A DNA stretch of 39,610 bases from Betaproteobacteria bacterium (GCA_009919175.1 RGCL01000022.1:1-39610), one strand, 5' to 3'. Counted from the first letter of the stretch, positions 16,274 to 24,828 are shown. Notes: a model not told the origin generated them from the sequence alone. A program made the numbers and translations.

Positions 16274-16279
16274 ATTCTA
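16274..16279 (-). promoter_or_regulatory. Candidate tRNA-Thr -10 element TAGAAT
   Basis: TAGAAT on the minus strand ends 9 bases before the first base of the tRNA, which fits transcription starting at or just before the mature 5' end. The -35 region has no close match to TTGACA. Confidence 0.45.
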
Positions 16280-16315
16280 GCCGCGGGACATCGCACTTGA
16301 GGCCCGAGGTCCCCT

Positions 16316-16789
16316 TCACTTGACCAGCTTGAGCGAGGGCTTGCCCTTGGTGGTCTTGGGTGCGGTGGGGTCAGGCTGAGGTGGCTCGGTGTCCGACGCC
16401 TCGCTGCTGGCCAAACTCAACACCGGGTGATCAGCGGCATCAGCAGCCTGACCAGGCAAATCGTAGACCGGGAAGGACATCCCTTGCCCGTTTTCGCGGG
16501 CATAAATGGCAATGACCTTGCCCACAGGCAACATGATGTCGCGCGGCACGCCAGCAAAGCGGGCCTTGAACTCGATCCACTCGTCGCCCAACACCAAACC
16601 ACTGGTGGCATCGCTGCTGATGTTGAGCACGATCTCACCGTTGTTCACATACTCGTGGGGCACTTGCACGGTGTCATCCACCATGACGGCCAAGTAAGGC
16701 GTGAAGCCGTGGTCCTCGCACCAGTCAAACAAAGCCCGGATCAGGTAGGGCTTGGTGCTGGGCACCGATGAGGATTCGCCCAAAGTCAC
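16316..16789 (-). CDS. sspB: ClpXP protease specificity-enhancing factor SspB
   Basis: SspB binds ssrA-tagged proteins and delivers them to ClpXP. The folded domain (about residues 12-115) has the family sequence RPYL-like KPYLIRALFDWCEDHGFTPYL, VPHEYVNNGEIVLNIS and IYARENGQGMSFP. A long flexible linker leads to the C-terminal tail KPSLKLVK, which matches the ClpX-binding peptide of E. coli SspB (RPALRVVK). Translation probably starts at the GTG at 16789, which has GAGG five bases upstream; another GTG at 16795 would add two residues. It follows sspA with almost no gap, as in most proteobacteria. Confidence 0.95.
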   Translation of the reverse strand: MTLGESSSVPSTKPYLIRALFDWCEDHGFTPYLAVMVDDTVQVPHEYVNNGEIVLNISSDATSGLVLGDEWIEFKARFAGVPRDIMLPVGKVIAIYARENGQGMSFPVYDLPGQAADAADHPVLSLASSEASDTEPPQPDPTAPKTTKGKPSLKLVK

Positions 16790-16796
16790 GTTCACC

Positions 16797-17408
16797 TCAC
16801 TTGCGCATGACTTTTTCTGAGGGGGTCAGTGCTTCGATGTAAGCGGGGCGCGAAAAGATGCGCTCGGCGTACTTGAGCAAGGGCGCCGCGTTTTTCGACA
16901 AGTCGATGCCGTAATGGTCCAGGCGCCACAGCAAGGGCGCGATGGCCACGTCGAGCATGGAGAAGTTTTCACCCAGCATGAACTTGTTCTTGAGGAACAC
17001 CGGGGCCAATTGGGTGAGGCGGTCGCGGATGTGCGAGCGGGCTTTTTCCAGGGCCTTGTCATTGGGCTTGTTGGTGCGTGCCTCCAGCGTGGCGACATGC
17101 GCGAACAGCTCTTTTTCAAAGTTCAACAAGAACAGGCGAACGCGCGCCCTGTCCACGGGGTCGCCCGGCATCAACTGGGGATGAGGGAAGCGCTCATCGA
17201 TGTATTCGTTGATGATGTTGGACTCGTACAGAATCAGATCGCGCTCAACCAGGATGGGCACCTGACCATAAGGATTCATCACATTGATGTCCTCGGGCTT
17301 GTTGAACAGATCCACATCACGGATCTCAAAATCCATGCCCTTTTCAAACAGCACAAAGCGGCAGCGGTGGGAAAAAGGACAGGTGGTTCCCGAATAAAGC
17401 ACCATCAT
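16797..17408 (-). CDS. sspA: Stringent starvation protein A (GST-fold RNA polymerase-associated)
   Basis: A 203-residue glutathione-S-transferase-fold protein. The thioredoxin-like N-domain begins MMVLYSGTTCPFSHRCRFVL and includes NPYGQVPILVERDLILYESNIINEYIDERFP. The all-helical C-domain covers about residues 85-200. SspA associates with RNA polymerase and affects stress and stationary-phase transcription; classical SspA lacks GST activity. CPFS retains a GST-like Cys position, so some catalytic role is not excluded. AGGAG eight bases before the ATG at 17408 sets the start. Context (petABC upstream, sspB downstream) is the typical betaproteobacterial arrangement. An intrinsic terminator lies only 20 bases before its start codon. 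Confidence 0.93.
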   Translation of the reverse strand: MMVLYSGTTCPFSHRCRFVLFEKGMDFEIRDVDLFNKPEDINVMNPYGQVPILVERDLILYESNIINEYIDERFPHPQLMPGDPVDRARVRLFLLNFEKELFAHVATLEARTNKPNDKALEKARSHIRDRLTQLAPVFLKNKFMLGENFSMLDVAIAPLLWRLDHYGIDLSKNAAPLLKYAERIFSRPAYIEALTPSEKVMRK

Positions 17409-17427
17409 GATGGAGGCTCCTGAAATC

Positions 17428-17456
17428 AAAAAGAGTGACAGGCAGGCCTGTCACTC
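17428..17456 (-). terminator. Intrinsic terminator between petC and sspA
   Basis: GAGTGACAGG and CCTGTCACTC form a perfect 10-bp stem with a 4-base loop. On the minus strand it is followed directly by TTTTT (17432-17428). It lies 40 bases beyond the petC stop and immediately before the sspA ribosome binding site, so it should end most petABC transcripts or attenuate sspAB. Confidence 0.88.
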
Positions 17457-17496
17457 CGAAAAAAGAAAGAAGGCTGCTCGTCACAGCCCTCGAGGA

Positions 17497-18249
17497 TCAA
17501 CGAATGTCTTTCCAGAACGCGGCGTTCAAACGCCAGGCGATCACGAAAAAGACCAAGAGGAACATCAACACCCACACGCCCAGCTGAACACGGGTGGCCT
17601 GAGCGGGCTCTGCCATCCACTTCATGTAGGCCACCAGGTCAGCCATCGACTTGTCAAATTCTTGCGGGCTCAGGGTGCCGGGGGTCACTTGCTTCCAGCC
17701 CTTGAAGACGTGCGTCTCATGGCCGTGTTCAGTGACAGTTTCGTAAATGGGTTCACGCTGTCCCTGCAATTCCCACAACACATGGGGCATGCCCACATTG
17801 GGGAAGGCCATGTTGTTCCAGCCCGTGGGGCGAGTGGGGTCAGGGTAGAAGGTGCGCAAATAGGTGTAGAGGTAGTCAGAGCCCGAACCGTAGCTGCCCG
17901 CGCGTGAGCGCGCCACCAGGGTCAGGTCAGGCGGGTTGGCGCCGAACATTTCCTTGGCTTGCTTGGGGTTCAAGTTGGCCACCATGGTGTCGCCCACCTT
18001 GTCAGTGGTGAACATCAGGTTGTCTTTGATCTGCTGGTCGGTGAGGCCAATGTCCTTGAGGCGGTTGTAGCGCATGAAGGCCGCCGAATGGCAGTTGAGG
18101 CAGTAGTTCACGAACAGCTTGGCGCCATGCTGCAAGGCCGACTGATCCGTGCTCAGGTCAGGCGCCTTGTCCCAACGCATGCCATCCGAAGAAGCCTGAG
18201 CTGTGACAGCACCCGCGACCATCATGAGACCGATGAGGAATTTTTTCAT
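17497..18249 (-). CDS. petC: Cytochrome c1 of the bc1 complex
   Basis: The c-type heme subunit that passes electrons from the Rieske protein to soluble cytochrome c in the periplasm. The signal peptide MKKFLIGLMMVAGAVTAQA is followed by the heme motif CLNCH near residue 50. The MPHVLWELQG segment holds the likely axial methionine region, and one C-terminal anchor helix (VQLGVWVLMFLLVFFVIAWRL) ends the protein. AGGAG lies upstream of the ATG at 18249, which is preferred over the longer frame because the signal peptide begins there. It is the last gene of petABC and is followed by a strong terminator. Length 250 residues is normal for betaproteobacteria. Confidence 0.97.
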   Translation of the reverse strand: MKKFLIGLMMVAGAVTAQASSDGMRWDKAPDLSTDQSALQHGAKLFVNYCLNCHSAAFMRYNRLKDIGLTDQQIKDNLMFTTDKVGDTMVANLNPKQAKEMFGANPPDLTLVARSRAGSYGSGSDYLYTYLRTFYPDPTRPTGWNNMAFPNVGMPHVLWELQGQREPIYETVTEHGHETHVFKGWKQVTPGTLSPQEFDKSMADLVAYMKWMAEPAQATRVQLGVWVLMFLLVFFVIAWRLNAAFWKDIR

Positions 18250-18278
18250 GTTGATTTCTCCTAATGGGCTCACAAGGC

Positions 18279-19679
18279 TCAGTGGGCAGTGAAATTGACG
18301 CGATCAGGCACAGGCTTGGTCTTGCCCATGGTGCTCCACCACGGCATCAGCAAGAAGAAGCCAAAGTAAATGAGCGTGCCCACTTGAGACACCAACCCTC
18401 CGATGGGAGAGGGAGGTTGCACGCCCAGATACGCCAGGATCACGAAATTGATCACAAAAATGCCGTAGAGGTATTTGTGCCAATCGGGACGGTAACGAAT
18501 CGACTTGACTGAGCAGTTGTCCAGCCAGGGCAGGAAGAACAGGATGACCACAGCGCCACCCATGACGACCACGCCCCAGAACTTGGCGTCAATCATCTTC
18601 ATGAGGGCAATGGCCACCACAGCACCACCCAACACCACCAGCTTCATGAAGCTTGAGAGCTTGAGCTTGAAGTAGGCCAGACCTGCCGCCAAGGCCACGC
18701 AGGCCATGAGGGCGTACATCATCTCGCTGGTGATGGCCCGCAACATGGAGTAGTAGGGCGTGAAATACCAAACGGGTGCAATGTGCGAAGGGGTCTTGAG
18801 CGGGTCAGCCGGGATGAAGTTGTTGTACTCGAGGAAGTAGCCGCCAAACTCGGGTGCAAAGAACACGATGGCGCTGAAGACCAGGAGAAAGCCCAGCACG
18901 CCCATGAGGTCGTGCACCGAGTAATAGGGGTGGAAAGGAATGCCGTCCAGGGGGATGCCATTGGCATCTTTGTTGGCCTTGATCTCGACGCCGTCGGGGT
19001 TGTTGGATCCCACTTCGTGCAAGGCGATGATGTGTGCCACCACCAGACCCAACAGCACCAAAGGCACGGCAATCACGTGGAAGCTGAAGAAGCGGTTGAG
19101 GGTGGCATCGCTCACCACGTAGTCACCACGGATCAGCAAGGCCAGGTCGGGACCGATGAAGGGAATGGCAGAGAACAGGTTCACGATCACCTGGGCGCCC
19201 CAATAGGACATCTGACCCCAGGGCAGCAAATAGCCCATGAAGGCCTCGGCCATGAGGCACAGGAAGATGGCGCAGCCAAAGATCCAGACCAGCTCACGAG
19301 GCTTGCGGTAGGAGCCGTAGATCAGGCCACGGAACATGTGCATGTAGACCACGATGAAGAAGGCTGAAGCACCGGTAGAGTGCATGTAACGGATCAGCCA
19401 ACCCCAGGGCACGTCGCGCATGATGTATTCGACCGATGCGAAAGCCACGTTGGCATCGGGCTTGTAGTTCATGACCAGGAAAATGCCCGTGACGATCTGG
19501 ATCACCAGCACCAGCAGCGCCAGCGAGCCAAAAAAGTAAAAGAAGTTGAAATTCTTGGGTGCGTAGTACTCGGAGAGATGCTCTTTGTACAGCTTGGTCA
19601 GGGGGAAGCGGTTATCCACCCAATTGAGCAGCTTCTCACCAGCAGGCGCATCCGGGGAAACGGTTTTGAATTCAGCCAT
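18279..19679 (-). CDS. petB: Cytochrome b of the bc1 complex
   Basis: The 466-residue membrane core of quinol:cytochrome c reductase, with both quinone sites and hemes bL and bH. Heme-ligand histidines are H100 and H114 in helix B and H201 and H216 in helix D. The Qo-site motif that is usually PEWY is PVWY here (302-305). The second pair of histidines is 15 apart rather than 14, as in cytochrome b6. Extra C-terminal helices follow residue 400. The start is the ATG of MAEFKTVSPDAP at 19679; the longer frame runs into the petA tail. The gene begins 10 bp after the petA stop. Confidence 0.97.
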   Translation of the reverse strand: MAEFKTVSPDAPAGEKLLNWVDNRFPLTKLYKEHLSEYYAPKNFNFFYFFGSLALLVLVIQIVTGIFLVMNYKPDANVAFASVEYIMRDVPWGWLIRYMHSTGASAFFIVVYMHMFRGLIYGSYRKPRELVWIFGCAIFLCLMAEAFMGYLLPWGQMSYWGAQVIVNLFSAIPFIGPDLALLIRGDYVVSDATLNRFFSFHVIAVPLVLLGLVVAHIIALHEVGSNNPDGVEIKANKDANGIPLDGIPFHPYYSVHDLMGVLGFLLVFSAIVFFAPEFGGYFLEYNNFIPADPLKTPSHIAPVWYFTPYYSMLRAITSEMMYALMACVALAAGLAYFKLKLSSFMKLVVLGGAVVAIALMKMIDAKFWGVVVMGGAVVILFFLPWLDNCSVKSIRYRPDWHKYLYGIFVINFVILAYLGVQPPSPIGGLVSQVGTLIYFGFFLLMPWWSTMGKTKPVPDRVNFTAH

Positions 19680-19689
19680 GGTCGTGTCC

Positions 19690-20289
19690 TCAAGCCTTCT
19701 TGTCTTCGCCAATCAGAATCTTGGAGTCTGAGAGGTACATGTGGGGGGGCACTTCGAGGTTGTCGGGTGCGGGCTTGTTCTTGAACACGCGGCCTGCGAG
19801 GTCAAAGGTCGAACCGTGGCAGGGGCACAAAAAGCCGCCCTTCCAGTCATCGGGCAAAGAGGGCTGGGGACCGGGGACGAGCTTGTCCACCGGTGAGCAA
19901 CCCAGGTGGGTACAAATGCCCACGGCAACCATGAATTCGGGCTTGATGGAGCGCCATTCGTTGCGCGCGTATTCGGGGGTGAGCTCAGAGGGGTTGCGCT
20001 CGGATTTGGGATCAGCCAGCGAGGCGGAGACCCCTTTGAGGTCGTCGAGCTGCTCCTTGGTGCGACGAATGATCCACACGGGCTTGCCGCGCCATTCAAC
20101 GACCATTTTTTCGCCTGGTTTGAGGGCCGAAATGTCGGCCTCGACAGGGGCTCCAGCGGCCTTGGCGCGCTCGGAAGGTTGGAATGTGCTCACGAATGGG
20201 ATGGCGGTGGCCACACCACCCACCGCACCGGCACAGGTGGATGCAATCAGCCACGTGCGCTTGCTGGAGTCCACGGAGGAGTCGCTCAT
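19690..20289 (-). CDS. petA: Ubiquinol-cytochrome c reductase Rieske iron-sulfur subunit
   Basis: The 199-residue Rieske protein, with a [2Fe-2S] cluster that takes electrons from quinol. The N-terminal segment SSKRTWLIASTCAGAVGGVATAIPFV is a single signal-anchor helix; a Tat route is usual for this family, although the visible pair is only KR. Cluster ligands are C126 and H128 (CTHLGC) and C155 and H158 (CPCHG), with C131 and C157 forming the disulfide. AAGGA stands before the ATG. It is the first gene of petABC. A TACAAT -10 candidate lies in the 52-bp gap after pdxA. Confidence 0.97.
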   Translation of the reverse strand: MSDSSVDSSKRTWLIASTCAGAVGGVATAIPFVSTFQPSERAKAAGAPVEADISALKPGEKMVVEWRGKPVWIIRRTKEQLDDLKGVSASLADPKSERNPSELTPEYARNEWRSIKPEFMVAVGICTHLGCSPVDKLVPGPQPSLPDDWKGGFLCPCHGSTFDLAGRVFKNKPAPDNLEVPPHMYLSDSKILIGEDKKA

Positions 20290-20330
20290 GGGTTTTCCTT
20301 GAAGGTCTCTACGATCGGGTAAACCATGGG

Positions 20331-20336
20331 ATTGTA
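20331..20336 (-). promoter_or_regulatory. Candidate petABC -10 element TACAAT
   Basis: TACAAT on the minus strand, with five of six matches to the -10 consensus, lies 41 bases before the petA ATG. No good -35 match is present at 17 bases. Read-through from pdxA is an alternative source of transcription. Confidence 0.35.
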
Positions 20337-20341
20337 TCGGA

Positions 20342-21391
20342 CTAAAAAAGGCCTAAAAGGCGAATTGCCGCCATCATGCTGTCTGGCCGGGCTCGTCCAC
20401 TGCCCGCGAGGTCAAAGGCCGTCCCATGGTCGGGGCTGGTGCGCCGCAAAGGCAAACCCAGCGTCACGTTCACGCCCTCGTCAAAGCCCAGCAGTTTGAT
20501 GGGGATGAGCCCCTGGTCGTGGTACATGACCACCACCGCGTCAAAGCGCTCCGGGTGCCGATCCGAGTCCAACGCCTGCAAGAACACCGTGTCTGAAGGC
20601 AAGGGACCACTCACCTGCAAGCCCTCTTTTTGCGCCATTTGAATGGCCGGACCGAGGATGCGGATCTCTTCATCGCCCATTTGCCCGCCTTCGCCGGCAT
20701 GGGGGTTGAGTCCCGCCACCACCAGCCTGGGCGGGCGCTGGAGCTGCACCGCCAAGTCCTTGTGGGCAATGCGCAGGGTTTGCAAGACCAGCTCGGGCGA
20801 GAGCGCGGCAATCGCCTCGCGCAAGGCCAGGTGGATGGTCACCAGCACCACCCGCAGGCGGGGTGTGGCCAGCATCATGCGCACGGGCAAGGCGTCCAGC
20901 GAGCACCCCAGGTGCTGCGCGCTGAGCGCCTGGAGCATCTCGGTGTGCCCAGGAAAGGTCAGCCCGGCAGCGTGCCAGGCTTGCTTGTGAATGGGCGCAG
21001 TGGCCAAACCACGGGCGCGACCCTGCAACACGGCCTGAGCAGCCCATTCCACAGCGGTGGCGCTGGCCTGCCCGGCTGTGGCGCTCACCTGCCCCAGGGT
21101 GATGGGGGGCAAAGCCGGCATCACCTGCAAGACCGGCATGACCACCCCCTCATGCGCCTGGTTAGGCGCCATGGATTCGAGCGCATCCAGCGACGACAAC
21201 TCCAGCACCTTGACCTTGGCAAGGCCTTGTTGCGCCAGTCGGGCGGCGGCATGGCGCATCACCCCGACGTCGCCCACCACCACCGAATGGAGATCCTCTT
21301 GCCCGTGAAGCTGGGCCAAGCTGAGGGTCACGATCTCAGGGCCAATGCCAGCCGGATCGCCCATGGTGATGAGCAAAGGCTTGTTGCTCAT
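20342..21391 (-). CDS. pdxA: 4-hydroxythreonine-4-phosphate dehydrogenase family protein (PdxA)
   Basis: A 349-residue PdxA-family NAD-dependent dehydrogenase, which in the vitamin B6 pathway oxidises and decarboxylates 4-phosphohydroxythreonine. MGDPAGIGPEI near the N-terminus and the metal-binding histidines in FPGHTEML, NPHAGEGGQ and MYHDQGLIPIK are present, as is the DHGTAFDLAGSGRA tail. The MYHDQG and DHGTAFD wording resembles both alphaproteobacterial PdxA and the PdxA2 enzymes of 4-carbon sugar-acid catabolism, so the B6 role is likely but not certain. Its ATG overlaps the stop of the Nif3-family gene by 4 bp, which implies translational coupling. It is the last gene of the long collinear cluster. 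Confidence 0.88.
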   Translation of the reverse strand: MSNKPLLITMGDPAGIGPEIVTLSLAQLHGQEDLHSVVVGDVGVMRHAAARLAQQGLAKVKVLELSSLDALESMAPNQAHEGVVMPVLQVMPALPPITLGQVSATAGQASATAVEWAAQAVLQGRARGLATAPIHKQAWHAAGLTFPGHTEMLQALSAQHLGCSLDALPVRMMLATPRLRVVLVTIHLALREAIAALSPELVLQTLRIAHKDLAVQLQRPPRLVVAGLNPHAGEGGQMGDEEIRILGPAIQMAQKEGLQVSGPLPSDTVFLQALDSDRHPERFDAVVVMYHDQGLIPIKLLGFDEGVNVTLGLPLRRTSPDHGTAFDLAGSGRARPDSMMAAIRLLGLF

Positions 21392-22134
21392 GCGGGGTTG
21401 TCCACCTCGATGAAGCGGTGTTCCAGCCCCAGGTGGCTCGCCAGCGCCTCGCCCAGCGCGGGCGCGCCATAGCGTTCGGTGGCATGGTGGCCGCAGGCCA
21501 AAAACGCCACCCCGGTCTCGCGCGCCAAATGCGCCTGGGGCTCGGAGATTTCGCCCGTCACAAAGGCGTCGACCCCCGCCGCGATGGCCTCTTCAAAGTG
21601 CCCCTGTGCCCCGCCCGTGCACCAGCCCAGGCGCCGGATCACGCGGCCGTCTCCCGGCACACCCACAGGCTCACGCCCCAGCACTTGGTGGCAGTGCTGT
21701 TTGAGGGCATCGAAGGTCCATGCGGGCGCATCGCCCCACACGCCCAGCGACTGGTCGCCAAACTGCCCCACAACCGACACCCCCAGGCGCAGACCCAGCT
21801 GGGCGTTGTTGCCCCACTGGGGGTGGGCATCCAGAGGCAAGTGGTAGGCCAGTAAATTGATGTCATGGCGCAGCAGCAGCGCCAGCCGCTCGCGCATCCA
21901 GCCTGTGATGACCCCGGTTTGACCGCGCCAAAACAGGCCATGGTGAACGACGATGGCATCGGCCTGCCAGGCGATGGCTTGTTCGATGAGGGCACGGCTG
22001 GCGGTGACCCCGCTCACCAAACGGCGCACCTCGGGCTTGCCCTGGACTTGCAGCCCATTGGGGCAATAGTCCTTGAAGCGGGCAGGCTCCAGCCACGCCT
22101 CGCAGCACTGCACCAAGCTGGTCGTGGTGGCCAT
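21388..22134 (-). CDS. Nif3-like dinuclear metal centre protein (YbgI/DUF34 family)
   Basis: A 248-residue member of the NIF3/YbgI family, which forms toroidal hexamers with a two-metal site. The N-terminal NGLQVQGKPEVRRLVSGVTAS, IVVHHGLFW (the metal-binding His pair) and HLPLDAH motifs are present. The C-terminal metal ligands are in FLACGHHATERYG and the terminal Glu-containing segment. The family is annotated as GTP cyclohydrolase I type 2, but its physiological role is unsettled. It overlaps pdxA by 4 bp and starts 4 bp after the protease gene, so it is part of the cluster. Confidence 0.92.
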   Translation of the reverse strand: MATTTSLVQCCEAWLEPARFKDYCPNGLQVQGKPEVRRLVSGVTASRALIEQAIAWQADAIVVHHGLFWRGQTGVITGWMRERLALLLRHDINLLAYHLPLDAHPQWGNNAQLGLRLGVSVVGQFGDQSLGVWGDAPAWTFDALKQHCHQVLGREPVGVPGDGRVIRRLGWCTGGAQGHFEEAIAAGVDAFVTGEISEPQAHLARETGVAFLACGHHATERYGAPALGEALASHLGLEHRFIEVDNPA

Positions 22135-22138
22135 GGCG

Positions 22139-23275
22139 TTACTTGGCCGACTTGGGTTTGGGGCGCTGGGCAGGCACCACTTTGAGGTTGACTTGCTCGC
22201 CCTTGCGCAAGACGGTGAATTCGGCGGCTTGCCCCGGCGGCAACTCGGCCACGCGGGTGAGCAACTCCCCCACCGTCTGAATGCGTTGACCCGCCACCTT
22301 GAGCAATTGATCGCCTGGCAGGATGCCCGCGCGATGGGCGGGCGCGTTTTGCAGCACGCCTGTGATCACCACACCCTCTGAGTTGGGCAGCGAAAACGTC
22401 TGGGCCAGCTCGGCGGTGAGCTGCATGGGCTCGACACCGATCCAGCCACGCACCACCTGGCCGCTCTTGAGGAGACCATCCATCACCTGTCGCGCTGTGC
22501 TCACGGGAATCGCAAAGCCAATCCCCAGGCTGCCGCCGGTGCGGGAGTAAATGGCGGTGTTGATGCCCAGCAGTCGGCCTTGGGCATCGACCAGTGCGCC
22601 ACCCGAATTGCCGGGGTTGATGGCGGCATCGGTCTGGATGAAGTTTTCAAAGGTGTTGATGCCCAGCTGATTGCGCCCCAGGGCGGAGACGATGCCACTG
22701 GTCACCGTCTGCCCCACCCCAAACGGGTTACCAATGGCAAGGACCGGGTCGCCCACTTGCAAGCCATCGGATTGGCCCCACTGAATCACGGGCAGGCGGT
22801 CGAGCTGGATCTTGATCAGGGCCAAATCGGTATCGGGGTCGGTCCCAATCACACGGCCTTGCGCCGAGCGGCCATCGTTGAGCATGACCTGAATGTCATC
22901 GGCCTCGGCCACCACATGGTTGTTGGTGAGGATGTAGCCGTTATCGCTCACGATCACGCCACTGCCCAAGCCGGTCTGTTCCTCTTCGTTGTCTTCGCCA
23001 CCAAAGAAACGGAACCAGGGCGAGGCTTTGGCGCGAGGGTCTTGCTTGCGTGCCGTGCTGATGCTCACCACCGCAGGCGCAGCCCTGTGAACCGCCTGGC
23101 GAAAGCTGCCCGCAGGCGCGGGCAAGGAAGCGTCGCCCGACAAAGACCATGCAGGCGCATCAGGGCTCTCCGCCGGGCGGGACTTGACCCATTCGGGCTT
23201 GAGGGTGACCAGCACAAACCAAACGGCCAGCAAGACAGTCACCGCTTGGGAAAACAGCAACCAGTAGCGTTTCAT
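22139..23275 (-). CDS. degS: DegS-like (HtrA/Do family) periplasmic serine protease
   Basis: A 378-residue HtrA-family protease with one N-terminal anchor helix (residues 5-25), a trypsin-like domain and a single PDZ domain, the architecture of DegS and AlgW. The catalytic triad is H120 (TNNHVV), D150 (DTDLALIK) and S224 (GNSGGALV). DegS/AlgW senses misfolded outer-membrane proteins and cleaves the anti-sigma factor RseA/MucA. No rseA or rpoE gene is in this window, so that link is inference. I chose the ATG of MKRYWLLFSQAV at 23275 since the longer frame enters tatC. It begins 4 bp after the tatC stop. Confidence 0.92.
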   Translation of the reverse strand: MKRYWLLFSQAVTVLLAVWFVLVTLKPEWVKSRPAESPDAPAWSLSGDASLPAPAGSFRQAVHRAAPAVVSISTARKQDPRAKASPWFRFFGGEDNEEEQTGLGSGVIVSDNGYILTNNHVVAEADDIQVMLNDGRSAQGRVIGTDPDTDLALIKIQLDRLPVIQWGQSDGLQVGDPVLAIGNPFGVGQTVTSGIVSALGRNQLGINTFENFIQTDAAINPGNSGGALVDAQGRLLGINTAIYSRTGGSLGIGFAIPVSTARQVMDGLLKSGQVVRGWIGVEPMQLTAELAQTFSLPNSEGVVITGVLQNAPAHRAGILPGDQLLKVAGQRIQTVGELLTRVAELPPGQAAEFTVLRKGEQVNLKVVPAQRPKPKSAK

Positions 23276-23279
23276 GGCT

Positions 23280-24071
23280 TCATTCCGAGGGCGGTGCCGC
23301 GCCTTCTTCGGTGGACTCGGGCGGCTTGGTCTTGCGAATGAACACCACCGCGCTCCAAATGCCAATCTCGTATAGCAAGCACATGGGGATGGCCAAAGAC
23401 AGCTGGGACACCACATCGGGCGGAGTCACCACGGCAGCGATCACAAACGACAACACAATGAAATAGCCCCTGAACTCGCGTAGCTTTTCAATGCTCACAA
23501 TGCCCATGCGGGCGAGCAACACCACGGCCACGGGCACTTCAAAAGACAGGCCAAAGGCGAGGAACATGGTCATCACAAAGCCCAGGTACTCCTCGATGTC
23601 AGGCGCAGCGGTGATGCTTTGCGGCGCAAAGCTTTGAATGAACGCAAACACTCGCCCAAACACAAAGTAATAGCAAAACGCCACGCCCATCAAAAACAAA
23701 GCGGTGCTCGACACCACCAGCGGCAACACCAGTCGGCGCTCGTGCATGTAAAGACCTGGCGCCACAAAAGCCCAGAGCTGATAGAGCGTGTAGGGCAAGG
23801 ACAGCATGAAGGCCGCGAGCAAGAGGATTTTGAGCGGCACCATGAAGGGCGAGATCACCGAGGTGGCAATCAGCTTGCTACCCGCTGGCAAGTGCGCCAC
23901 CAGCGGCGCGGCCAGCCAGTCATACAAAGCGGCTGGGCCGGGATAGAGGCTGAGCACCACGCAGGCCAGGATCAACAGCACCGCCGCACGAACCAGGCGG
24001 TCACGCAGTTCAATGAGGTGGTGAACAAAAGGCTGTTCGGTGCCAGCGAGTTCGTCTTGGGCGTTGCTCAT
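23280..24071 (-). CDS. tatC: Sec-independent translocase subunit TatC
   Basis: The 263-residue multi-spanning receptor of the twin-arginine export system. It has the conserved N-terminal [15 protein letters not shown], six membrane helices, [12 protein letters not shown] (the conserved glutamate loop) and a C-terminal charged tail. TatC binds the twin-arginine signal and recruits TatA. The ATG at 24071 overlaps the tatB stop by 4 bp. The frame extends upstream, but that part lies within tatB. A DegS-like protease follows 4 bp downstream. Confidence 0.97.
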   Translation of the reverse strand: MSNAQDELAGTEQPFVHHLIELRDRLVRAAVLLILACVVLSLYPGPAALYDWLAAPLVAHLPAGSKLIATSVISPFMVPLKILLLAAFMLSLPYTLYQLWAFVAPGLYMHERRLVLPLVVSSTALFLMGVAFCYYFVFGRVFAFIQSFAPQSITAAPDIEEYLGFVMTMFLAFGLSFEVPVAVVLLARMGIVSIEKLREFRGYFIVLSFVIAAVVTPPDVVSQLSLAIPMCLLYEIGIWSAVVFIRKTKPPESTEEGAAPPSE

Positions 24072-24550
24072 GTCATGCCCACCGAGCCTGCGCCCGAGCG
24101 CGGGCGATAGCGCGCCACCCGAGCCGCGCCCGACAGCACATGCGTGCGCACACGCTGGCGGGATTTGTACCAACCGGGCACCGCAGCGCGCTTGAGGCGC
24201 CATTTCTTGCCGGGGTGGGTATAGAAGGGCGGCGCAATGTCCACCTTATCGCTGGTGGGTTCATAGAGGCCAGAGGTGGACTGCTCCCAGTCACTCTCGA
24301 AATTTTGCGTGGCCGACTGGACGGAAGACTCCACATCCTTGGCGGCGCTTTCCACCGAGGCCTTCATTTTTTGCAGCTCTTCGAGCTCCATCGAGCGATT
24401 GACCTCGGCCTTGACATCGGACACATAGCGTTGAGCCTTGCCCAGCATGGCGCCCACCATGCGCGCCACGCGCGGCAACTTCTCGGGACCGATGACGACC
24501 AGCGCCACCACGCCGATGAGCGCCATCTTGGACAGGCCCAGATCAAGCAC
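24068..24550 (-). CDS. tatB: Sec-independent translocase subunit TatB
   Basis: A 160-residue protein with the single N-terminal helix and hinge [30 protein letters not shown], an amphipathic helix to about residue 70, and a long acidic then basic C-terminal tail. TatB pairs with TatC to bind signal peptides. Translation appears to start at a GTG, with AAGGGG nine bases upstream; no ATG is suitably placed. The basic tail ([19 protein letters not shown]) is longer than in E. coli but common in Burkholderiales. Confidence 0.95.
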   Translation of the reverse strand: MLDLGLSKMALIGVVALVVIGPEKLPRVARMVGAMLGKAQRYVSDVKAEVNRSMELEELQKMKASVESAAKDVESSVQSATQNFESDWEQSTSGLYEPTSDKVDIAPPFYTHPGKKWRLKRAAVPGWYKSRQRVRTHVLSGAARVARYRPRSGAGSVGMT

Positions 24551-24564
24551 CTTGCACTACCCCT

Positions 24565-24804
24565 TCAGGCCTTGGGCTTGGCATCGACATCGATGGTGGT
24601 CGCTTTGGCCGGATCGGCTTTGGCAGCTTCCACCTTGGGCGCCTCTTCGGCTGCCGGGGGCGTGCCGCCCTCCTTCATGCCATCTTTGAAACCCTTGACG
24701 GCGCCGCCCAGGTCTTGGCCGATGTTCTTGAGCTTTTTAGTGCCAAACACCAACACAACGATCAGCAGCACGACCAGCCAGTGCCAAATGGAAAAAGAAC
24801 CCAT
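24565..24804 (-). CDS. tatA: Sec-independent translocase subunit TatA
   Basis: A 79-residue protein with one N-terminal membrane helix ([16 protein letters not shown]), the hinge and [24 protein letters not shown] amphipathic helix, and an Ala/Lys-rich tail. TatA multimers form the Tat pore. AAGGAG stands before the ATG. A TAGAAT -10 element is 24 bases upstream, so tatABC probably has its own promoter in addition to any read-through from hinT. The Rieske protein encoded nearby is a typical substrate. Confidence 0.96.
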   Translation of the reverse strand: MGSFSIWHWLVVLLIVVLVFGTKKLKNIGQDLGGAVKGFKDGMKEGGTPPAAEEAPKVEAAKADPAKATTIDVDAKPKA

Positions 24805-24828
24805 GAGTTGCTCCTTGTAACCGGGGAA

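Noticed and set aside
20342-20365. CGCCTTTTAGGCCTTTTTT at the end of pdxA as an intrinsic terminator
   Set aside because: The stem is only 3 bp (GCC/GGC), and the sequence is needed for the last pdxA codons; too weak to call.
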